NCBI GenBank assembly: GCA_021784205.1
Contig: JAJXTB010000005.1
Span: 1 to 56,090, forward strand
Origin: Actinomycetes bacterium
GTDB lineage: Bacteria > Actinomycetota > Acidimicrobiia > Acidimicrobiales > RAAP-2
Direction: 5' to 3'
Length of the DNA: 56,090 nucleotides
A program made the translations under genes and the position numbers. Positions 1 to 8,083 of this stretch are shown here, in pieces. Under the pieces are notes generated by a model, which saw only the letters and a program-made list of their open reading frames with translations, had not been told where the DNA came from and did no database searches. Position 1 is the stretch's first letter, and the number at the start of each line of letters is the position of its first letter.

Positions 1-921
1 GCGAATCGCGTGCGAGAACCACAACGTCGCCGGCTCGCCGGTCAGCCCCCCGCGCGGCGCCACGCGCAGCGGCGCCCCGTTGGCGTCGCGCAGCTCGACC
101 GGCACCGGGCGCGCGAGGGTGGTCGCGGGACTCGGCGCGCGCAGCTGTCCCGGCCAGGGCGCGTCGTCGCGCTCGGCCTCGGCCGGCGCCCCCCAGGGCA
201 CGAGCACCGCGCGGTCCTCGGGGACGCGGCCCGCGCGCAGGGCCGCGACCACGACGCCCTCGGCCCCGAGGCGCCGGCGCACCCGGTGCGCGGCAGCCGC
301 AGCCCGCTCGTCGCCGGCCGCGTTCTCACCGAAGAATCCCCCTTGTTCGGAACGGGTGAGCGTCGTCCCGCGCACGGCCGCGAGGCGCTCGTGGATGCGC
401 GCGTCGCGTTGGCCGGCGAGCTCGGCGACCTCGCCGCGCGCCACCCGGTGCAGGGCCACCACCGGCGCGCTGAAGCGTTCGGCGACCCTCGCCGGGGTGA
501 GGTCAGCGAAGGCCCCGACGCTGCGGATCCCGAGGCGCGCGCACGTCGCGGCGAGGTCGGCGCGCCCGAGCACGTCGAGGCGCTGGGCGCGGCGGAAGGC
601 CTCGCTCTGTCCCACGGGCACCACCCGGTGCGACTTCGCGGCGAGCTCGGCGAGGAAGAGCCCGTCGGCCACGCCGAGAGCGGCCTCGCGGCCGGTCACG
701 TCGCGCACCGTGCTGGCCACCGCCTCGAGCACGGCGCCCTCGCCGCCGAAGAAGCGGCTCGGCCCGCGCACCGGGATCACGCACAGCCCCAGCCGCACCG
801 CCTCGGTAAAGGGCGAGAGCACGCTGAGCGCGTCGAAGAGCGCCGCGAAGTCGCGCCACGTCGATCCATCAGGTGACTCGACGGCGAGCGACTCGACCCA
901 GACCGCGAGGAGCCGCTCCAC
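1..921 (-). CDS. imuB: ImuB-like Y-family polymerase homolog (3' end outside window)
   Basis: The first 307 residues of a Y-family DNA polymerase-like protein are present; the C-terminus lies beyond the window start. The GTG start (919-921) shares one base with the TAG of the upstream imuA' gene, so the two are translationally coupled. Visible parts are the N-terminal palm start RLLAVWVESLAV, the FFGGEGAVLEAV stretch typical of ImuB, and a helix-hairpin-helix-like segment (about residues 135-165, DVLGRADLAATCARLGIRSV). In known imuA'-imuB-dnaE2 mutasomes, ImuB is a catalytically inactive polymerase homolog linking the beta clamp to DnaE2 in translesion synthesis. Whether the catalytic acidic residues are absent here was not checked residue by residue. 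DnaE2 may follow outside the window. Confidence 0.82.
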   Translation of the reverse strand, partial: MERLLAVWVESLAVESPDGSTWRDFAALFDALSVLSPFTEAVRLGLCVIPVRGPSRFFGGEGAVLEAVASTVRDVTGREAALGVADGLFLAELAAKSHRVVPVGQSEAFRRAQRLDVLGRADLAATCARLGIRSVGAFADLTPARVAERFSAPVVALHRVARGEVAELAGQRDARIHERLAAVRGTTLTRSEQGGFFGENAAGDERAAAAAHRVRRRLGAEGVVVAALRAGRVPEDRAVLVPWGAPAEAERDDAPWPGQLRAPSPATTLARPVPVELRDANGAPLRVAPRGGLTGEPATLWFSHAIR

Positions 922-1577
922 TAGCTCTCCGCGCGACCGCGCTGGCCGGGTAGGACGATCACGTGCTCACCGACGCGGCTCGCCTCGCCACGACCGCCCA
1001 CGCGCACGTTCAGGTAGCGCGCGTCGAGGCGCGACGACGCCTCCCAGCGCGCCCGGGTGATCGTAAAGGAGAGGTCGGCCGGCGTCGGCCACGCCGCGCG
1101 GGTCTCGGCGAGCACGACGAGCACGACGCCGGACTCGCGCACGCGATCCACCAGGCGCCGCGCCGAAGACGAAGCGGCGCGCCCCGGCGGGCGCACCACC
1201 AACAGGTCCACCCCGTCGAGGAGATCAGCCGCGGACTCGGCCCAGGCGCCGCGCGGACGCGGGACGAAGAGCACGCGGCGCAGGTCCACGCCGAGCTCGG
1301 CCATAGCCATCACCCCGGGGTCGTCCACGCCGACCACGGCCGCCCAGTGCCCCGCGCGCGAGGCGCCGGTGAGCAGGCTGAGCGCGAGGCTGAGCCCGCC
1401 CAGGCCCGGTGCCGCCTCGACGACGACCAGCGAACCGCGGCGCAGGCTGGCTCCGGGAACGAGGCCGGACCAGGGCTCGTCCAGGGGCAGGCGGCGCGAG
1501 CCGGCGAGGGAGACAGGGCGCACCTTAGCCAGGAGATCGGCCGGCAACGGGGGTCGTGGAGGGGAAAAAGCGAACAT
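921..1577 (-). CDS. imuA: ImuA'-like SOS mutagenesis protein
   Basis: This 218-residue RecA-fold-like protein precedes imuB with a 1-nt overlap. The central block (about residues 48-165, from GSLVVVEAAPGLGGLSLALS to VVLVVLAETRAAWP) resembles the RecA core, but the Walker A region reads APGLGGLS, without the GKT/GKS lysine, as expected for ImuA' proteins that are not strand-exchange enzymes. ImuA' works with ImuB and DnaE2 in damage-induced mutagenic repair. The ATG at 1575-1577 lies inside a LexA-type palindrome and has no Shine-Dalgarno, so either the mRNA is leaderless or a downstream GTG (for example at KVRPVSL, about residue 18) is used. Function rests on weak similarity plus strong context. 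Confidence 0.75.
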   Translation of the reverse strand: MFAFSPPRPPLPADLLAKVRPVSLAGSRRLPLDEPWSGLVPGASLRRGSLVVVEAAPGLGGLSLALSLLTGASRAGHWAAVVGVDDPGVMAMAELGVDLRRVLFVPRPRGAWAESAADLLDGVDLLVVRPPGRAASSSARRLVDRVRESGVVLVVLAETRAAWPTPADLSFTITRARWEASSRLDARYLNVRVGGRGEASRVGEHVIVLPGQRGRAES

Positions 1578-1584
1578 ATGTTCG
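1571..1584. promoter_or_regulatory. LexA-type SOS box
   Basis: CGAACATATGTTCG is a perfect 14-bp palindrome matching the Gram-positive/actinobacterial SOS box pattern GAAC-N4-GTTC. It covers the proposed ATG and transcription start of imuA', where a bound LexA dimer would block initiation. The divergent SRAP gene starts 65 bp away and may also be affected. Confidence 0.85.
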
Positions 1585-1586
1585 TA

Positions 1587-1592
1587 AGAGTA
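1587..1592 (-). promoter_or_regulatory. Candidate -10 of imuA' (leaderless)
   Basis: On the minus strand TACTCT lies 9 nt upstream of the imuA' ATG, placing the likely transcription start at or very near the start codon. No convincing -35 was seen. The assignment rests on position and the TANNNT shape only. Confidence 0.4.
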
Positions 1593-1637
1593 ACCAGTCG
1601 CCGTGACGTCCGCCAGTGGGCCCTATCGTCAGGGAAA

Positions 1638-1643
1638 AAGGAG
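1638..1643 (+). promoter_or_regulatory. Shine-Dalgarno that fixes the SRAP start
   Basis: AAGGAG is 5 nt upstream of GTG at 1649. It selects a start that puts Cys at residue 2, as SRAP chemistry requires, over an upstream in-frame ATG at 1616. Confidence 0.7.
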
Positions 1644-1648
1644 ATCCC

Positions 1649-2335
1649 GTGTGCGGACGCATCGCCCTCTTCACTCCCCCGACCCGCCTCGCGCGCCTGC
1701 TCGAGGCGAGCCTTGCGGCGGGGCTCGAGACGATCGAGCCCAGCTGGAACATCGGCCCCCTGCGCCACCTGCTCGCCGCCCACGAGTCCGACGCGGGCCG
1801 ACTCCTCGAGCGCTACCGCTGGGGCCTCGTGCCCAGTTGGGCCAAGGACCCCTCCATCGCGAACCGACTCTTTAACGCGCGCGCCGAGACCGTCGCCGAG
1901 AAGCCCTCGTTTCGCAGCGCCTTCGCCAAGCGACCCTGCGTGATCCCCGTCGACGGCTTCTACGAGTGGGACCACCGCCCCGGACGCGCCAAGGCCGCCC
2001 ACTACTTCCACCGCAGTAACGACGAGCCGGTCCTGCTCGCGGGGCTCTTCGAGCACTGGCGCGATCCGGCGAACGAGGCGGTGCTCGCCACCTGCACGGT
2101 CATCACGACCACGCCCAACTCCGACATGGACGAGCTGCACGACCGCATGCCGATCGTGCTCGCGCACCACGACGTCGACGAGTGGCTCGACGTCGACAAC
2201 GCCGATCGCGCGCTCCTGCTGCGCCCGGCGCCGACCGGCACTCTCGTGCACCACCCCGTCAGTGCGGCGGTGGGCTCGGTGCGCAACGACGGGCCCCAAC
2301 TCATCGAGCCGACGGGACCCGCCGAGCTGTTCTAA
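1649..2335 (+). CDS. SOS response-associated (SRAP/HMCES/YedK-type) protein
   Basis: A 228-residue SRAP-domain protein. SRAP proteins remove the initiator Met, expose Cys2, and form a thiazolidine DNA-protein crosslink at abasic sites in single-stranded DNA. The sequence begins V-C-G-R, with Cys2 present. Other family marks are WNIGP near residue 31, RWGLVPSWAKD with NARAET (about 60-85), KRPCVIPVDGFYEW (about 97-110, conserved Glu), and ELHDRMPIVL (about 160-169, conserved His). It lies divergently from imuA' across an SOS box, fitting a DNA damage role. Length is normal for the family. Whether LexA controls it directly is uncertain because the box is about 65 bp upstream. Confidence 0.93.
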   Translation: MCGRIALFTPPTRLARLLEASLAAGLETIEPSWNIGPLRHLLAAHESDAGRLLERYRWGLVPSWAKDPSIANRLFNARAETVAEKPSFRSAFAKRPCVIPVDGFYEWDHRPGRAKAAHYFHRSNDEPVLLAGLFEHWRDPANEAVLATCTVITTTPNSDMDELHDRMPIVLAHHDVDEWLDVDNADRALLLRPAPTGTLVHHPVSAAVGSVRNDGPQLIEPTGPAELF

Positions 2336-2849
2336 CTACCCGCGTGCGAACCGCACGACGTGACCATCGCGATTTCGAACACTCGACACGGTCGTCGTCC
2401 GTGCAGCCGAAGGTAACCCTTGAACGCTCCGGCAAATACGGCCCCGGACGCCGAAAACCCCGAGTGACCAGTGAGCCGAAACTCCCCAGCCCCTCGGGGT
2501 TCCCGAAGGCACGTCGCCCGCTGGCCCGTGTCGGACAGGCCACCGTTTGACGGCGGGTACTTCACGTCATTCGTCGTGCGAACAGCGAACCGAACTTCGC
2601 TGCCCGGTGGAGGCTCCGTCCCTCTTGCGAGGTCCCTCACCTCTCCGTCGGCTTCCCCTTTCGGTTCCGCCGATCGTCGACCGGTACTACGTGAACTACG
2701 AGGATCACTGTGCCAGAGCACGATGGCGGGCGCAAACCGAAATCGTCAAATCACAGACTTTTGCCCAGAAGTTTCGGCCTTTTCCACCGAATTACTTGCT
2801 TTAGGCGGAGATAACAACTAGTTAGGCCCACCTTTTGCACAGCAATGGG
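2336..2849. other. 514-nt non-coding region with many possible hairpins
   Basis: No credible gene is seen on either strand; the frames that are open lack family features and ribosome sites. The stretch holds several inverted repeats: CGTGCG/CGCACG at 2343-2357, AACCCCGAG/CTCGGGGTT at 2456-2464 and 2493-2501, TGGCC..TGT/ACA..GGCCA at 2522-2542, CCGT/ACGG at 2543-2553, CAGCGAA/TTCGCTG at 2583-2602, GAGGT/ACCTC at 2629-2643 and TCGGC/GCCGA at 2648-2673. An 11-bp arm at 2557-2567 pairs with 2689-2699 with one mismatch. No known riboswitch core was recognised. The first hairpin sits just past the SRAP stop and may help end that transcript, but it has no T tract. Confidence 0.4.
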
Positions 2850-4370
2850 CTAGACGGGCCTCGCGACCAGGACTCCGTCGACGCGACGCGCGACGCCCCA
2901 CGGGTTCTCATCCCTGAGAGGTGCGGGCAACAAGGCCTCGGGCACCGACTGATACGTTAGCGCGCGCAGCCAGCGCTCGATGCCGGCGGCGCCGACGGAG
3001 GTGGCGAGCGGCGCGGTCGTGGCCGGCCACGGCCCACCATGGTGCATCGACCAGCTCACCCCGACCCCGGTGGGATAGCCGTTCACGATCACGCGTCCCG
3101 CGCGCGTCGCGGCGAAGTCGACGAGGCCCGCGGCGTCGGGATCCTCGGCCTCGGCGAAGACACTCAGGGTGAGCGACGCGCTCGCCGCGCGCAGCGCGGC
3201 GAAGAGGTCGTCGCTCGACTCGTAGCGCACGACGAGGGCGAGGGGCCCGAAGCACTCCTCGCGCAGATCGCGCGCGGCCTCGCTCGCGAAGGTGCGCGCG
3301 TCGACGCCAAAGAGCTGGGCGCGCACCGTGGTGCCCGCCTCGGGCGCCGGCGCGACGAGGGCGACGACGTCCTCGTGGGCGGCGATCGCTGCGACGCTCT
3401 CGCGAAAGTGCGCGGCGATGCCACCGGTGAGCATCGTGAAGGTCGAGGTCGCCACCAGGCTCTCGACGAGGGCGTTGACCAGCGCGTCGCCGTCGGAACC
3501 TTCCGGCACGAACAGCAGTCCGGGCTTGGTGCAGAACTGCCCGACCCCGAGGGTCATCGAGCCCGCGGCGCCCGCACCGATCTCGCGCGCTCGAACGCGC
3601 GCCGCGCTCGGCGTCACGACTAGCGGGTTGGCCGAGCCGAGCTCACCGTAGAAGGGGATCGGCACGGGACGCTCGTTGGCGAGTCGCCAGAGCGCCTGTC
3701 CGGCGAAGAGTGAACCGGTGAAGCCAACCGCCGCGATGTTCGCGTCGGTGACGAGCGCCGTGCCGGCCGCGAAGCCGTAGACGACCTCGAGGGTGCCCTC
3801 GGGGGCGCCGACGCGCCGCGCGCCCTCGCGCAGGGCCGCCGCGCACAGGGCGCTCGTGTGCGGATGCGCCGGATGGGCCTTCACCACGACGGCGCATCCC
3901 GCGGCGAGGGCCGACGCGGTGTCGCCACCGGGCACCGAGAAGGCGAACGGGAAGTTCGAGCTGCCAAAGACCGCCACCGCGCCTAAGGGCACGCGCAGGC
4001 GCCGCATGTCCGCAAGGGGTCCCATCGGCGAGTCGGTGGCGTGGTCGATGGACGCGGCGAGGAACGTCGTGTCCTCGACGACGTCGGCGAAGAAGCGCAG
4101 TTGGAACGCCGTGCGGCGCAACTCGCCCTTGAGTCGCGCACGGCCCAGAGCGGTCTCGAAGTCGGCCGCGGCGATGATGCTTTCGCCGCTCTCTTCGAGC
4201 GCGTCGGCCATCGCGCGCAGCATCGACCCGCGCCAGGTGAGCGATCGCGTCGCGAGTTCGCTCGTCGCACGGTGGGCGAGCTCGCAGATCGCGGCGACCT
4301 GGTCGAGAGTGGTCTCCTCGACGTCGAGGACCCGCTCCTCGCCGGTGGCCGGGTTGAGGCTCGTGATCAT
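2850..4370 (-). CDS. Alpha-ketoglutaric semialdehyde (2,5-dioxovalerate) dehydrogenase
   Basis: A 506-residue NAD(P)-dependent aldehyde dehydrogenase of the KGSADH type, which oxidises 2-oxoglutarate semialdehyde to 2-oxoglutarate at the end of non-phosphorylating pentose and hexarate pathways. Family marks are FGSSNFPFAFS (about 135-145), the cofactor-site Lys164 (VVVKAHP), general base Glu243 (ELGSANP) and catalytic Cys280 (GVGQFCTKPG). The segment HHGGPWPATTAPLATSVG near the C-terminus is characteristic of this branch. It is the last gene of the minus-strand operon, and its start overlaps the preceding lactonase gene by 4 nt. Substrate is inferred from subfamily likeness plus the dehydratase and lactonase neighbours. 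Confidence 0.87.
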   Translation of the reverse strand: MITSLNPATGEERVLDVEETTLDQVAAICELAHRATSELATRSLTWRGSMLRAMADALEESGESIIAAADFETALGRARLKGELRRTAFQLRFFADVVEDTTFLAASIDHATDSPMGPLADMRRLRVPLGAVAVFGSSNFPFAFSVPGGDTASALAAGCAVVVKAHPAHPHTSALCAAALREGARRVGAPEGTLEVVYGFAAGTALVTDANIAAVGFTGSLFAGQALWRLANERPVPIPFYGELGSANPLVVTPSAARVRAREIGAGAAGSMTLGVGQFCTKPGLLFVPEGSDGDALVNALVESLVATSTFTMLTGGIAAHFRESVAAIAAHEDVVALVAPAPEAGTTVRAQLFGVDARTFASEAARDLREECFGPLALVVRYESSDDLFAALRAASASLTLSVFAEAEDPDAAGLVDFAATRAGRVIVNGYPTGVGVSWSMHHGGPWPATTAPLATSVGAAGIERWLRALTYQSVPEALLPAPLRDENPWGVARRVDGVLVARPV

Positions 4371-5191
4371 GACGCACTCCTAGGGATCGGCACCGGGCGA
4401 CCCGGTGCGGGGGGGCGGATGCTCACCACGTCGTGGCCGCACAGCGAAGCCAGTGCGAGGCGATCGAGGTCCTCGCCGTAGAAAGCGACGTTGGTCGGCG
4501 AGAGGATGAACTCGCCGCTCCAGTCCTCGACGACGAGGTCGAGGCGGCCCTCGTGGTAGCGGAAGATCTGGTTGGGTTGGTAGCACGAGATGATCAGCCC
4601 GCCCTCGGCGTCGAGGGCGAGCCCGTCGGGCTGGCAGCGCTCCATCGCGACCACGAACTCGATCGCTCCGCTGGCCAGATCCATGCGGCTCACCCCGGGC
4701 GCTGCCGACTCGACGATCCACAGGGTGTCGCCCTCCACGCACAGTCCGTTCGCGTAGCGAATGGGCCGCGGCGTCACGTCGCTCGTCGTGCCGTCGGGCT
4801 CGATGCGCCAGAGCCGACCGGTCGCCTCGAGGAACGAGCCGCTATCGGAGACGTAGAGCGCGCCGTCGGGCGCGAAGGCCGCGTAGTTGGGATAGTCGAT
4901 CGGCTCGCCGAAGGCCTCGACGACGCCGTCCTCTCGCACCCGCCAGACCTGGTGTCCCGCCGGGTCGCACGCGTAGATCGCGCCATCACCGTCGAGGGCC
5001 AGCCCGAGTAGCGCCGCGCCGGGGATGGCGGCGACGACCTCGGCGGATCCGTCGAGTTCGATCCGATAGACCTGCCCAGCCTCTCCGCCGGCCCAGAGGC
5101 AGCCACGCGCGGGATCCCAGCAGATTCCCTCGGCGTGGTCCAGTCCCCCGGTCAGCACGTGCCGATCGAGCGCCGCGGGAATGATCGTCAC
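4367..5191 (-). CDS. SMP-30/gluconolactonase-family sugar lactonase
   Basis: A 274-residue six-bladed beta-propeller of the SMP-30/gluconolaconase/LRE family, expected to hydrolyse an aldonolactone to the free sugar acid. The divalent-metal ligands of the family map to Glu21 (HAEGICWD), Asn148 (RYANGL) and Asp189 (QPDGLALD). There is no signal peptide, so it should be cytoplasmic. It overlaps the ATPase gene upstream and the dehydrogenase downstream by 4 nt each, so translation is coupled. In this operon it would link the zinc dehydrogenase product (a lactone) to the IlvD-type dehydratase. The exact sugar cannot be read from the sequence. Confidence 0.85.
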   Translation of the reverse strand: MTIIPAALDRHVLTGGLDHAEGICWDPARGCLWAGGEAGQVYRIELDGSAEVVAAIPGAALLGLALDGDGAIYACDPAGHQVWRVREDGVVEAFGEPIDYPNYAAFAPDGALYVSDSGSFLEATGRLWRIEPDGTTSDVTPRPIRYANGLCVEGDTLWIVESAAPGVSRMDLASGAIEFVVAMERCQPDGLALDAEGGLIISCYQPNQIFRYHEGRLDLVVEDWSGEFILSPTNVAFYGEDLDRLALASLCGHDVVSIRPPAPGRPVPIPRSAS

Positions 5192-6279
5192 GAACCCACC
5201 CGCAGTGTGGCTCCACTCGTGACGTCGAAAAAGTGCGCGTGCTCGAGGGCGAAGGTGACCGCGAGGTCGTCGCCGGCGACGATTGTCGTGCGTGGTCCGG
5301 CCTTGGCTACGAGATGCTGGCTCGCGCCCTTAGCGTTCAGGCTGAGGTGCACGAGGGTCTCGGCGCCGAGCGCCTCGCAGCGCTCGACGCGCGCGCGCAG
5401 TCCCGTCGCGCCCACCACGATGTCCTCGGGACGGATGCCGAAGGTGACCTCGCCGTTGGCCAGGTGATAAGGGGAAGCGAGGCGTTCGGGCAGCGTGACG
5501 CTCTGGCCCGCGATGGAGAGGGTGACGTCACCGTCGCGCGCGACGCCCGCGCGCAGCAGGTTCATCGGCGGCGAGCCGATAAAGCCGGCCACGAAGTCAT
5601 TGGCCGGCCGGTCGTAGAGATCCTGGGGCCGAGCGACCTGCTGGAGCTGGCCGTCGCGCATCACGGCCACTCGGTCGCCCATCGTCATCGCCTCAACCTG
5701 GTCGTGGGTCACGTAGAGGGTCGCCACGCCGAGGAGGCGCTGGATGCGCGCGATCTCGAGTCGCATCTCCACGCGCAACTTGGCGTCGAGGTTCGACAGG
5801 GGCTCGTCCATCAAGAAGGCCTGCGGGCTGCGCACGATCGCCCGGCCCATGGCCACGCGCTGGCGCTGGCCGCCCGAAAGGGCGCGAGGTCGACGATCCA
5901 GGTAGTCGGTCAGGCGCAGGATCTCGGCCGCGTCGCTCACCTTGCTCCTGATCACGTCCTTCGACTCGCCGCGGATCTTGAGCGCGAAGCCCATGTTCTG
6001 GGCGACGCTCATATGCGGGTAGAGCGCGTAGTTCTGAAAGACCATCGCCACGTCGCGGTCCTTGGGCAGGACATTGTTCACGACCTGGTCACCGATCAAG
6101 AGGCGGCCCGTGGTGATTTCCTCGAGGCCGGCCAGCATGCGCAGAGCCGTGGTCTTGCCACAGCCCGACGGCCCGACGAGAACCATGAACTCCCCGTCGT
6201 CGATGTGCAACGAGAGCGAGTCCACCGCCGGCTTGCCGGCGAAGATCTTGGTGACACCGTCAAAGGTGATGGCGGCCAT
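5188..6279 (-). CDS. Sugar ABC transporter ATPase (MsmK/UgpC/MalK-like)
   Basis: A 363-residue CUT1 ATPase. Walker A GPSGCGKTT is at about 36-44, the Q-loop at Gln82, signature LSGGQRQRVA at about 134-143, Walker B FLMDEP at 155-160 and the switch His at 192 (YVTHDQ). The roughly 130 C-terminal residues form the TOBE-type regulatory region usual for MalK-like ATPases. It energises the two permeases encoded just upstream. The ATG follows GAAAGG by a short gap and is 30 nt past the permease stop. In actinobacteria such ATPases are sometimes shared by several importers, but here it belongs to a complete set. Confidence 0.93.
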   Translation of the reverse strand: MAAITFDGVTKIFAGKPAVDSLSLHIDDGEFMVLVGPSGCGKTTALRMLAGLEEITTGRLLIGDQVVNNVLPKDRDVAMVFQNYALYPHMSVAQNMGFALKIRGESKDVIRSKVSDAAEILRLTDYLDRRPRALSGGQRQRVAMGRAIVRSPQAFLMDEPLSNLDAKLRVEMRLEIARIQRLLGVATLYVTHDQVEAMTMGDRVAVMRDGQLQQVARPQDLYDRPANDFVAGFIGSPPMNLLRAGVARDGDVTLSIAGQSVTLPERLASPYHLANGEVTFGIRPEDIVVGATGLRARVERCEALGAETLVHLSLNAKGASQHLVAKAGPRTTIVAGDDLAVTFALEHAHFFDVTSGATLRVGS

Positions 6280-6309
6280 AGGGGCACGGGTCCTTTCGTG
6301 AAGCGAGCG

Positions 6310-7128
6310 TCATCGGTCGATGCCCATCGTGAGGCCCTTGACCAGGTAGCGCTGAAATCCCAGGTAGACGAGCATCGCCGGCAGGGCCGAGACGAACGAG
6401 CCGGCCATCAGCTGGGGAATCGACGTGGTGCGTCCCGAGGCGAGCGCGGCGAGTCCGACCGTGATGGGTCGGTCCGCGGTGTTTTGGATGAAGAGCAGGC
6501 CCACCAGCAGGTCGTCCCAGATCTGGATGAACTGCAGGACCGTCACGGTGGCAATGGCCGGCACCGCGATCGGCACCACCAGACGCCACAGGGCGCCGAC
6601 GTAGCCCAGGCCGTCGACGATGCCGGCCTCGACCAGCTCGTCGGGCACGCCACGAAAGTACGTCGTGAAGAGGAAGATCGAAAAGGGCGTACCGAGGGCC
6701 GCGTAGACGAGGACCGCGCCGAAGTAGCCGCTGGTCAGTCCGATGCGCGTGATGTTGACGAACTCGGGCATCACGATGGCCTGCAGCGGGACCATCATCG
6801 CCGAGACGACGCCGAGGAAGACGAGCGACGACGCTCGAAAGCGCAGCTTGGCGAAGGCGAAGCCCGCGGGCAGGCCCACCGCGAGGATCACGAAAATCGA
6901 CACGGTGCAGATCAACGTCGAATTGAGGACCTGGCGGCCGACGGGCAGGGCCGCGCTGAGCTGGCGCCAGCTGCCCAGGGAGAAGCCCGAACCCGAAATG
7001 AACTGAGACTGCGTGTGCAGGCTGTCGGTGATCATCACCCAGAACGGGTAGAGCATCGCCACGGCGATGGCGAGCATCGTGACGAAGAGCGCGATGCGCC
7101 CCGGCGAGACGGAGCGGCGGGTCTTCAC
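6310..7128 (-). CDS. Sugar ABC transporter permease, MalG type
   Basis: A 272-residue inner-membrane permease with about six transmembrane segments. The cytoplasmic EAA loop (about 164-190, DELVEAGIVDGLGYVGALWR) ends in a Pro-rich VPIAVP stretch as in MalG proteins, and the C-terminus is short. Its ATG overlaps the stop of the MalF-type gene by 4 nt. It pairs with that protein to form the channel of a CUT1 importer for a mono- or oligosaccharide; the operon enzymes suggest a pentose, uronate or aldonate-forming sugar. Confidence 0.92.
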   Translation of the reverse strand: MKTRRSVSPGRIALFVTMLAIAVAMLYPFWVMITDSLHTQSQFISGSGFSLGSWRQLSAALPVGRQVLNSTLICTVSIFVILAVGLPAGFAFAKLRFRASSLVFLGVVSAMMVPLQAIVMPEFVNITRIGLTSGYFGAVLVYAALGTPFSIFLFTTYFRGVPDELVEAGIVDGLGYVGALWRLVVPIAVPAIATVTVLQFIQIWDDLLVGLLFIQNTADRPITVGLAALASGRTTSIPQLMAGSFVSALPAMLVYLGFQRYLVKGLTMGIDR

Positions 7129-8018
7129 GAGTCCGATCCGATCAGGCGCAGTTGCACGATGCCGACCACTCCGGTGATCGCGAAGAGGATGAGTCCATAG
7201 AGCGCGGCGGTGCCGAACTGACCCTGGGAGAAGCCGGTCTGATAGATCAGAAACTCCATCGTCGTGGTGGCGTACCCCGGGCCACCGCCGGTCATGACGA
7301 AGATGAGACTGAAGAGGGCCGAGAAGAGGGCGATCACCGTCATCACGAAGGCGAGTTGGATGAAGCGGCTGAGGTGCGGCAGGGTGATGTGGCGAAAGAT
7401 GCGCCAGCGCCCCGCGCCATCGATGCGCGCCGCCTCTTCGAGGCTGGGATCCAGCGTCGCCAGGCCGGTGAGAAAGAGCATGGTGTTGGTGCCGATCATG
7501 GTGAAGACGAAGGTGATGCCGAGCGCGGAGAGCGCCGTCGACTCATTGCCCAGCATGTTGGTGGTGACTCCGGAGAGTCCGATCGCGTGGATGATCGAGT
7601 TGAGGGTGCCCTGGTAGGCGAAGAATCGCTCGGCGACCAGTCCGAGCACGACCCAGGAGATCGCGGTGGGCAGGAAGTAGATGGAACGAAAGATCTTCCA
7701 TCCAGCGACGCGTTGGTGCAACAAGACGGCGATGGCGAGCGGTAGTCCCAGGGCGACCGGTACCCAGATGAGCAGCGCGGCGTTGTTCTTCAACGCCGTC
7801 CACAGGTCCGAGTTGTGAAACGCTTGGCTCCACGTCGACGGACCGATCCACGTCGTGGTGATCCCGTCCCACTGGGTGAAGGAGTAGTAGACCGCTTGAC
7901 CGATCGGCACGCCGATGAGCCCAATGACGAGCGCCAGCGCGGGCAGGGCGAACACTACGCCGGCCAACTGGCGGCGTTGACTGAGAGTCAATCGGCGGGC
8001 CTTCATTGTGGAGCTCAC
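7125..8018 (-). CDS. Sugar ABC transporter permease, MalF type
   Basis: A 297-residue permease with about six transmembrane segments and the EAA loop PSLEEAARIDGAGRWRIFRH, which docks on the ATPase. The assigned start is GTG (codons read V-S-S-T-M), with an ATG four codons downstream as an alternative. The gene is separated from the upstream substrate-binding gene by a 65-nt gap that contains a 17-bp perfect stem-loop, so it is likely expressed at a lower level than the binding protein. Downstream it overlaps the MalG-type gene. Confidence 0.92.
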   Translation of the reverse strand: MSSTMKARRLTLSQRRQLAGVVFALPALALVIGLIGVPIGQAVYYSFTQWDGITTTWIGPSTWSQAFHNSDLWTALKNNAALLIWVPVALGLPLAIAVLLHQRVAGWKIFRSIYFLPTAISWVVLGLVAERFFAYQGTLNSIIHAIGLSGVTTNMLGNESTALSALGITFVFTMIGTNTMLFLTGLATLDPSLEEAARIDGAGRWRIFRHITLPHLSRFIQLAFVMTVIALFSALFSLIFVMTGGGPGYATTTMEFLIYQTGFSQGQFGTAALYGLILFAITGVVGIVQLRLIGSDS

Positions 8019-8037
8019 GTTCTACCGTTTCTACTGC

Positions 8038-8079
8038 CGTCGTCGTCCCGGCCCCGGGGGAAGGGCCGGGACGACGACG
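8038..8079 (-). terminator. Perfect 17-bp stem-loop between binding-protein and permease genes
   Basis: The arm CGTCGTCGTCCCGGCCC (8038-8054) pairs perfectly with 8063-8079 around an 8-nt loop. It begins 4 nt after the stop of the substrate-binding gene and ends about 20 nt before the permease start. No T run follows on the minus strand, so it is more likely an mRNA-stabilising or partial-terminator element that keeps binding-protein levels above permease levels than a full stop. Confidence 0.75.
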
Positions 8080-8083
8080 TGGA

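Noticed and set aside
2557..2699. Known riboswitch (glycine, SAM, TPP, c-di-AMP or cobalamin type)
   Set aside because: Core consensus strings of these classes were looked for by eye on both strands and not found.
2332..2721. A 129-codon minus-strand frame in the long gap
   Set aside because: No family features, no ribosome site, atypical composition; better read as non-coding.
5233..7200. A 655-codon open frame on the plus strand
   Set aside because: It runs antisense to the ABC ATPase and permease genes, is very Arg/His/Asp rich and matches no family; it is a codon shadow of GC-rich genes.
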